Assembly (NCBI GenBank): GCA_021160685.1
Contig: JAGHCC010000285.1
Span: forward strand, 1-9,620
Direction: 5' to 3'
Origin: Desulfobulbaceae bacterium
Lineage (GTDB): Bacteria > Desulfobacterota > Desulfobulbia > Desulfobulbales > SURF-16
DNA: 9,620 nucleotides
Position 1 is the stretch's first letter, and every line of letters starts with the position of its first letter. Below, one piece after another: positions 7,310-9,620 of this stretch. The translations under genes and the position numbers were made by a program. The notes below the pieces were generated by a model. It searched no databases. It was not told the DNA's origin and saw only the letters and a program-made list of their open reading frames with translations.

Positions 7310-7351
7310 TAGACAAAGTAAACATTCGGGTTGGAGTTAAATCAGTGCTAA

Positions 7352-7370
7352 AGCCAATAAATGGTTGGCT
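7352..7370 (-). terminator. Weak hairpin after the Nudix gene
   Basis: AGCCAA (7352-7357) and TTGGCT (7365-7370) form a 6-bp stem with a 7-nt loop, 18 bp past the Nudix stop on the minus strand. It is not followed by a proper T-run, so intrinsic termination is doubtful. Confidence 0.2.
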
Positions 7371-7387
7371 AATCGCATTTTCATCCT

Positions 7388-7879
7388 TTACAAACGCTCA
7401 AAATGCCAGCTCAGAGGCCGTCCGTTACTGTAGGGCATGTGGCCGTGAAAAACACGGGGATCGGAATCAAAAATCAGCGGTAAAAAAAAACGGTCACCCT
7501 CCCACATGGGAAGCGTATCAAGGCTTAAAATAGAATGCCAGGCCAAGGTCCCTTCGCTATTCTCTCTGAAGGGAGTGCCGCTGAAAAGGTCGATTCGGAA
7601 AATAAATCCCAGCCAGTCCTCTCCATTGGAACCAAAATTACTCCAGTTGATGGTGCCGCGCAGAACAAAATCTTGGCATTCTATTCCTGCCTCTTCCCTG
7701 ATTTCCCGCCTCATACAGCTGACCACATCCTCATCCGGCCGCATTTTACCGCCAAGACCATTATATTTGCCAAGATGCTGATCATCTTCACGCCTGTTTC
7801 GGTGAACCAGCAGAGTTTCCTTTCGATCTGGAGACAGGATGTAGCCAAGAGTACCGATAATCGGAGTGTAAGGTGACAT
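7388..7879 (-). CDS. Nudix hydrolase (MutT/MTH1-like, 8-oxo-dGTP diphosphatase type)
   Basis: A 163-residue pyrophosphohydrolase. The Nudix box is complete at residues 44-66: G44, x5, E50, x7, then REIREEAGI, which supplies the Mg-binding glutamates. The preceding LGKYNGLGGK resembles the MTH1/MutT type that cleans oxidised nucleoside triphosphates, with LLVHRN just before it and a Trp-rich segment (GTINWSNFGSNGEDWLGFIF) after it. Related Nudix enzymes with this layout are often annotated as 8-oxo-dGTP diphosphatase, but substrate cannot be fixed from sequence. The ATG has GAGGTGAG directly upstream. It is divergent from the PilZ gene, with about 110 bp between the two starts, and lies upstream of the DUF4126 operon on the same strand but separated by 218 bp with its own candidate promoter. 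Confidence 0.92.
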   Translation of the reverse strand: MSPYTPIIGTLGYILSPDRKETLLVHRNRREDDQHLGKYNGLGGKMRPDEDVVSCMRREIREEAGIECQDFVLRGTINWSNFGSNGEDWLGFIFRIDLFSGTPFRENSEGTLAWHSILSLDTLPMWEGDRFFLPLIFDSDPRVFHGHMPYSNGRPLSWHFERL

Positions 7880-7945
7880 CTCACCTCATTACCATTCCTT
7901 CCTGTACGCGTAAACAATAATTATTTTACTCCCTCAACAAGATGA

Positions 7946-7975
7946 TTGACAACAGCATAGAAAAATTTGTATCAC
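7946..7975 (+). promoter_or_regulatory. Candidate promoter for the PilZ gene
   Basis: A perfect TTGACA (7946-7951) is followed after 18 nt by TATCAC (7970-7975), a partial -10. The predicted start would fall very close to the GGAG at 7982, so either the leader is very short or the pair is fortuitous. Confidence 0.3.
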
Positions 7976-7981
7976 ATATAT

Positions 7982-7985
7982 GGAG
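7982..7985 (+). promoter_or_regulatory. Ribosome binding site deciding the PilZ start
   Basis: GGAG lies 4 nt before the ATG at 7990 and 7 nt before the second ATG at 7993. The upstream in-frame ATG at 7942 has no Shine-Dalgarno and overlaps the TTGACA element, so translation most likely begins at 7990 or 7993. Confidence 0.65.
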
Positions 7986-7989
7986 ATAT

Positions 7990-8493
7990 ATGATGGAAAA
8001 AATTAAAATTTCAGTTAGCAATGAAAATATGATCGCCCTTCACTGTCCTTTTTGCGGGATGGTGAAACAGGTTTCCGTAGCCAGGTTCAAGGACGAAAAT
8101 CATACTCTTAAGGTTCGTTGCTCTTGTCGAAAAATGTTGACGGTTGATCTTAATTTCCGGCAAAAATACCGAAAATTGACGAATCTTCGCGCCGAATATA
8201 TCAATCTCACCCATAAACAGGAAAATAATCGGGGCCTTGAGCAACTCCAGGCGCATCACTGCCAGATCGTTAATATTTCATTAACCGGGCTCGGCCTTCT
8301 TGTTTTTTCCGGCCATGGAGTTAAACAGGGGGATCGACTCAGAGTTCGCTTCACCCTTGATGACAAAAAGAAGTCCGAAATAGAACGTAAACTTATTGTC
8401 CGGGTGGTCAGGAAAGATTATATCGGCTGCGAATTCATAAATGATGGTTATCATACTTATGATAAAGTTTTAGGTTTTTATCTGTTGCCGTAA
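7990..8493 (+). CDS. PilZ domain protein with N-terminal Cys cluster
   Basis: A 167-residue protein with two parts. Residues 1-50 carry CPFC (C19, C22) and CSC (C44, C46), a four-Cys arrangement that resembles a small zinc ribbon. Residues about 57-165 form a PilZ domain, the c-di-GMP receptor fold: RQKYR (57-61) fits RxxxR, and NISLTG (95-100) fits (D/N)xSxxG, so both c-di-GMP-contacting motifs are intact. VVRKDYIGCEF (139-149) is a typical late PilZ strand. No membrane segment or output domain is seen, so it is probably a cytoplasmic adaptor that senses c-di-GMP through protein partners. Starts at 7990 and 7993 are both possible; 7942 would add 16 residues without a binding site. It stands alone, divergent from the Nudix gene, and its target cannot be named from context. 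Confidence 0.9.
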   Translation: MMEKIKISVSNENMIALHCPFCGMVKQVSVARFKDENHTLKVRCSCRKMLTVDLNFRQKYRKLTNLRAEYINLTHKQENNRGLEQLQAHHCQIVNISLTGLGLLVFSGHGVKQGDRLRVRFTLDDKKKSEIERKLIVRVVRKDYIGCEFINDGYHTYDKVLGFYLLP

Positions 8494-8559
8494 GGAGGCA
8501 AATAAAAATAAGTTGTACAGATAGCGCCGATAATCTGTATGCTGGATTATCTTGCCTCC
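8494..8559 (+). other. Nested and competing stem-loops after the PilZ stop
   Basis: GGAGGCAA (8494-8501) pairs exactly with TTGCCTCC (8552-8559). Inside are two mutually exclusive hairpins: TACAGAT/ATCTGTA (8516-8522 with 8533-8539) and GATAATC/GATTATC (8529-8535 with 8545-8551). There is no T-run. The left arm begins immediately after the PilZ stop and looks like a strong Shine-Dalgarno, yet no start codon follows at a useful distance. It may be a terminator or a relic of the start of the decayed permease gene. Confidence 0.45.
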
Positions 8560-8763
8560 CTCATCTATGGCCTGCAAAATTGATCTAGGGTTTGCTGGCC
8601 CGATCTCTTACCCCTGCTTCCTTTTACGCTCTGTGGCATGTTTGCCGGTTTTCTCGAAGAAAAAGTTCACCTGACAATCAGCCGGTCCAATTTTATCCGG
8701 CTGGTCAGTTTTATTTTACTGTTCAGCGGCATGGTCCTGCTGCTGAAGGTTCTAAAATCGTAA
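8512..8763 (+). pseudogene. C-terminal relic of a TauE/SafE-type permease
   Basis: In one frame this stretch encodes a TauE/SafE (DUF81) permease C-terminus: LLPLLPFTLCGMFAGFLEEK, then a short basic loop and SNFIRLV, then a terminal membrane helix FILLFSGMVLLLKVLKS. Family members run about 250 residues with eight or so helices; only about 80 codons remain. An in-frame TGA at 8581-8583 interrupts it, and a stop at 8509 bounds it upstream just after the PilZ gene, so the 5' two thirds are missing. The present stop TAA (8761-8763) is supplied by the inserted element; without that insert the frame would end TCA TGA, overlapping the ATG of the cation-efflux gene. The family call rests on recognising the pattern by eye and is moderate. 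Confidence 0.55.
8752..8759. repeat. Target-site duplication, left copy (CTAAAATC)
   Basis: This octamer directly abuts the left terminal repeat of the element at 8760-9094 and is identical to 9095-9102. Eight base pairs is the duplication length made by IS66-family transposases. Confidence 0.85.
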
Positions 8764-9094
8764 CTATTCAGCAGATAAGCACCCTACACAACAGGGCATA
8801 AACTACGACTTCGAGGCAACCACGTGAAGATCCCGGCCTCATATTTAAAAAGATGTTTCACATGGCATGTTTTAACCATGATTTCGACTGTAGGGGCAAC
8901 CCTTGTGGTTACCCTTCTTTTTTTATAATATCACGCAGGGAAAGGGTACCCACAAGGGGCACCCCTACGGTTCATGACTATTTTAACTACCATAGGGGTT
9001 CAACGAATATTTACGAAAATTATTCCTCAATTTGTTGTTTAAACGTTGTTTTCATTGCATGATCACCATAACTGTTACTTTGCTGAATAGTTAC
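8760..9094. mobile_element. 335-bp MITE-like element with IS66-type ends
   Basis: The element has perfect 14-bp terminal inverted repeats, GTAACTATTCAGCA at 8760-8773 and TGCTGAATAGTTAC at 9081-9094, and is flanked by the exact 8-bp duplication CTAAAATC. Ends starting with GTAA and 8-bp duplications are established features of IS66-family elements, so it was probably mobilised in trans by an IS66-type transposase. It encodes no transposase; the open frames within it cross a palindrome and look non-coding. Intact ends and a perfect duplication indicate a fairly recent insertion. Removing it restores the sequence CTAAAATCATGA, in which the permease stop and the cation-efflux start overlap. A second palindrome (8890-8968) is nested inside. 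Confidence 0.85.
8890..8968. repeat. 27-bp imperfect palindrome nested in the MITE
   Basis: Left arm 8890-8916 begins GTAGGGGCAACCCTTGTGG; right arm 8942-8968 ends GGGGCACCCCTAC. The arms match at 23 of 27 positions, with a 25-nt AT-rich loop. Such GTAGGGGC palindromes recur in intergenic DNA of many bacteria as small repeats. This one sits entirely inside the element with IS66-type ends, so it may be an insertion within an insertion or cargo carried with it. Confidence 0.8.
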
Positions 9095-9102
9095 CTAAAA
9101 TC
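9095..9102. repeat. Target-site duplication, right copy (CTAAAATC)
   Basis: Identical to 8752-8759 and placed directly between the right terminal repeat of the element and the ATG of the cation-efflux gene at 9103. Confidence 0.85.
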
Positions 9103-9594
9103 ATGACCTCTTCGACTGTACAAAAAGAACTGAAAGCCGCCCGCCACCGGGCCGCTTTTTCGGTGGTGCTGAACATCTGTCTGGCCGTGGGCAAGGGGTT
9201 AGCGGGTGTGGCGGCCAACAGTACGGCCCTGATCGGTGATGCCATCCACTCAGCCACGGATGTGCTGGCCTCGGCCGCAGCCCTTGTAGGACTCTGGGTT
9301 GCGGGACGGAAACATCCTTCCTTTCCCTATGGGCTTTACAAGGCAGAAACCATTGCCACGCTGGTTACCTCAATTCTGATTATTGTCGCCGCCTACGAGA
9401 TTGGCCGTCAGGCTCTGTTTGGCCCGGAACGACTACCGGACGTTGCCCTGGCCCTGCCGGTGGCCCTGATTTCCCTGCTAATTGCTTTTTCCTTTGGCAT
9501 ATATCAACTTCGGGCCGGCAAAAGACTGAACTCACCGGCGTTGGCGTCGGCTATCAACGCCGGTGAGTTCAGTCTTTTGCCGGCCCGAAGTTGA
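9103..9594 (+). CDS. Cation diffusion facilitator (CDF) transporter, N-terminal part; 3' end artefactual
   Basis: The N-terminal half of a CDF exporter, which moves divalent metals such as Zn or Fe out of the cytoplasm in exchange for protons. Helix 2 carries GDAIHSATD with the metal-site HxxxD (H49, D53), followed by the typical loop HPSFPYGLYKAE (71-82). Further helices span about 83-103 and 114-135. At LNSPALASAINA (142-153) a normal protein would continue into helix 5 with its second metal site (H/DxxxD) and then the cytoplasmic domain. Here the sequence folds back on itself, so residues after about 152 are the reverse complement of the gene and the TGA at 9592 is not a real stop. True family length is about 300 residues or more. 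No Shine-Dalgarno precedes the ATG; the likely original one, GAAGG at 8745-8749, has been displaced by the inserted element. Confidence 0.85.
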   Translation: MTSSTVQKELKAARHRAAFSVVLNICLAVGKGLAGVAANSTALIGDAIHSATDVLASAAALVGLWVAGRKHPSFPYGLYKAETIATLVTSILIIVAAYEIGRQALFGPERLPDVALALPVALISLLIAFSFGIYQLRAGKRLNSPALASAINAGEFSLLPARS

Positions 9595-9620
9595 TATATG
9601 CCAAAGGAAAAAGCAATTAG
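9478..9620. repeat. Perfect 66-bp-arm palindrome at the window end (probable fold-back artefact)
   Basis: Bases 9478-9543 are the exact reverse complement of 9555-9620, around an 11-nt loop (9544-9554). The innermost three pairs, TTG/CAA, look like the microhomology at which a strand folded back and copied itself. The palindrome runs to the last base and destroys a conserved gene, which fits an amplification or assembly chimera better than biology. Confidence 0.9.

Noticed and set aside
7942..7989. Earlier ATG for the PilZ gene
   Set aside because: No Shine-Dalgarno and overlap with a TTGACA element; GGAG before 7990/7993 is better placed.
8581..8583. In-frame TGA read as selenocysteine in the permease remnant
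   Set aside because: The frame lacks its N-terminal two thirds, TauE/SafE proteins are not known selenoproteins, and a real SECIS would have to lie just downstream where I see ordinary coding-like sequence. A decay stop is simpler.
8853..9062. Open frame of 69 codons inside the MITE
   Set aside because: It crosses both arms of the palindrome, has no ribosome binding site and no recognisable sequence.

Overview
The window reads as chromosomal DNA from a Gram-negative bacterium. A FadL-type outer-membrane barrel requires an outer membrane, and murA shows a peptidoglycan wall. The PilZ protein with an N-terminal Cys cluster, the methylisocitrate-lyase-like enzyme, the acyl-CoA ligase plus FadL pair and the repeat-rich spacers together suggest Desulfobacterota (former Deltaproteobacteria). 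That placement is an inference from gene style; no rRNA or other taxonomic marker is present.

Layout. Positions 1-683 (+) hold the C-terminal half of murA, cut by the window edge. Convergent with it is an isocitrate lyase/PEP mutase superfamily lyase (709-1557, -). A 300-bp spacer then carries heptamer tandem repeats. Next comes a run of minus-strand genes transcribed right to left: a DUF4126 membrane protein (7169-6510), a long-chain acyl-CoA ligase (6513-4828, 4-nt overlap), a FadL/OmpP1/TodX transporter (4801-3530), a TraB/PrgY-family membrane protein (3479-2292) and, beyond a repeat, a YhbY/CRM RNA-binding protein (2187-1864). A Nudix hydrolase (7879-7388, -) is divergent from a PilZ protein (7990-8493, +). 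After the PilZ gene lie a decayed TauE/SafE permease remnant (8512-8763), a short non-autonomous insertion element (8760-9094) and the first half of a cation diffusion facilitator (from 9103).

How the genes fit together. The best functional unit is DUF4126 - acyl-CoA ligase - FadL: hydrophobic substrate enters through the outer-membrane barrel and is trapped as a CoA thioester. The TraB-family gene may be co-transcribed. The other genes are housekeeping or solitary.

Most notable finding. The 335-bp element at 8760-9094 has perfect 14-bp terminal inverted repeats beginning GTAA and a perfect 8-bp target duplication (CTAAAATC). That combination is typical of IS66-family ends. Removing it in silico restores an ATGA stop/start overlap between the TauE-like gene and the cation-efflux gene, so the insertion split a translationally coupled pair.

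Caution. The last 143 bases (9478-9620) are a perfect 66-bp-arm palindrome. It is most likely a fold-back amplification or assembly artefact and ends the cation-efflux reading frame falsely. I did not find a convincing, wholly new multi-gene system in this window.
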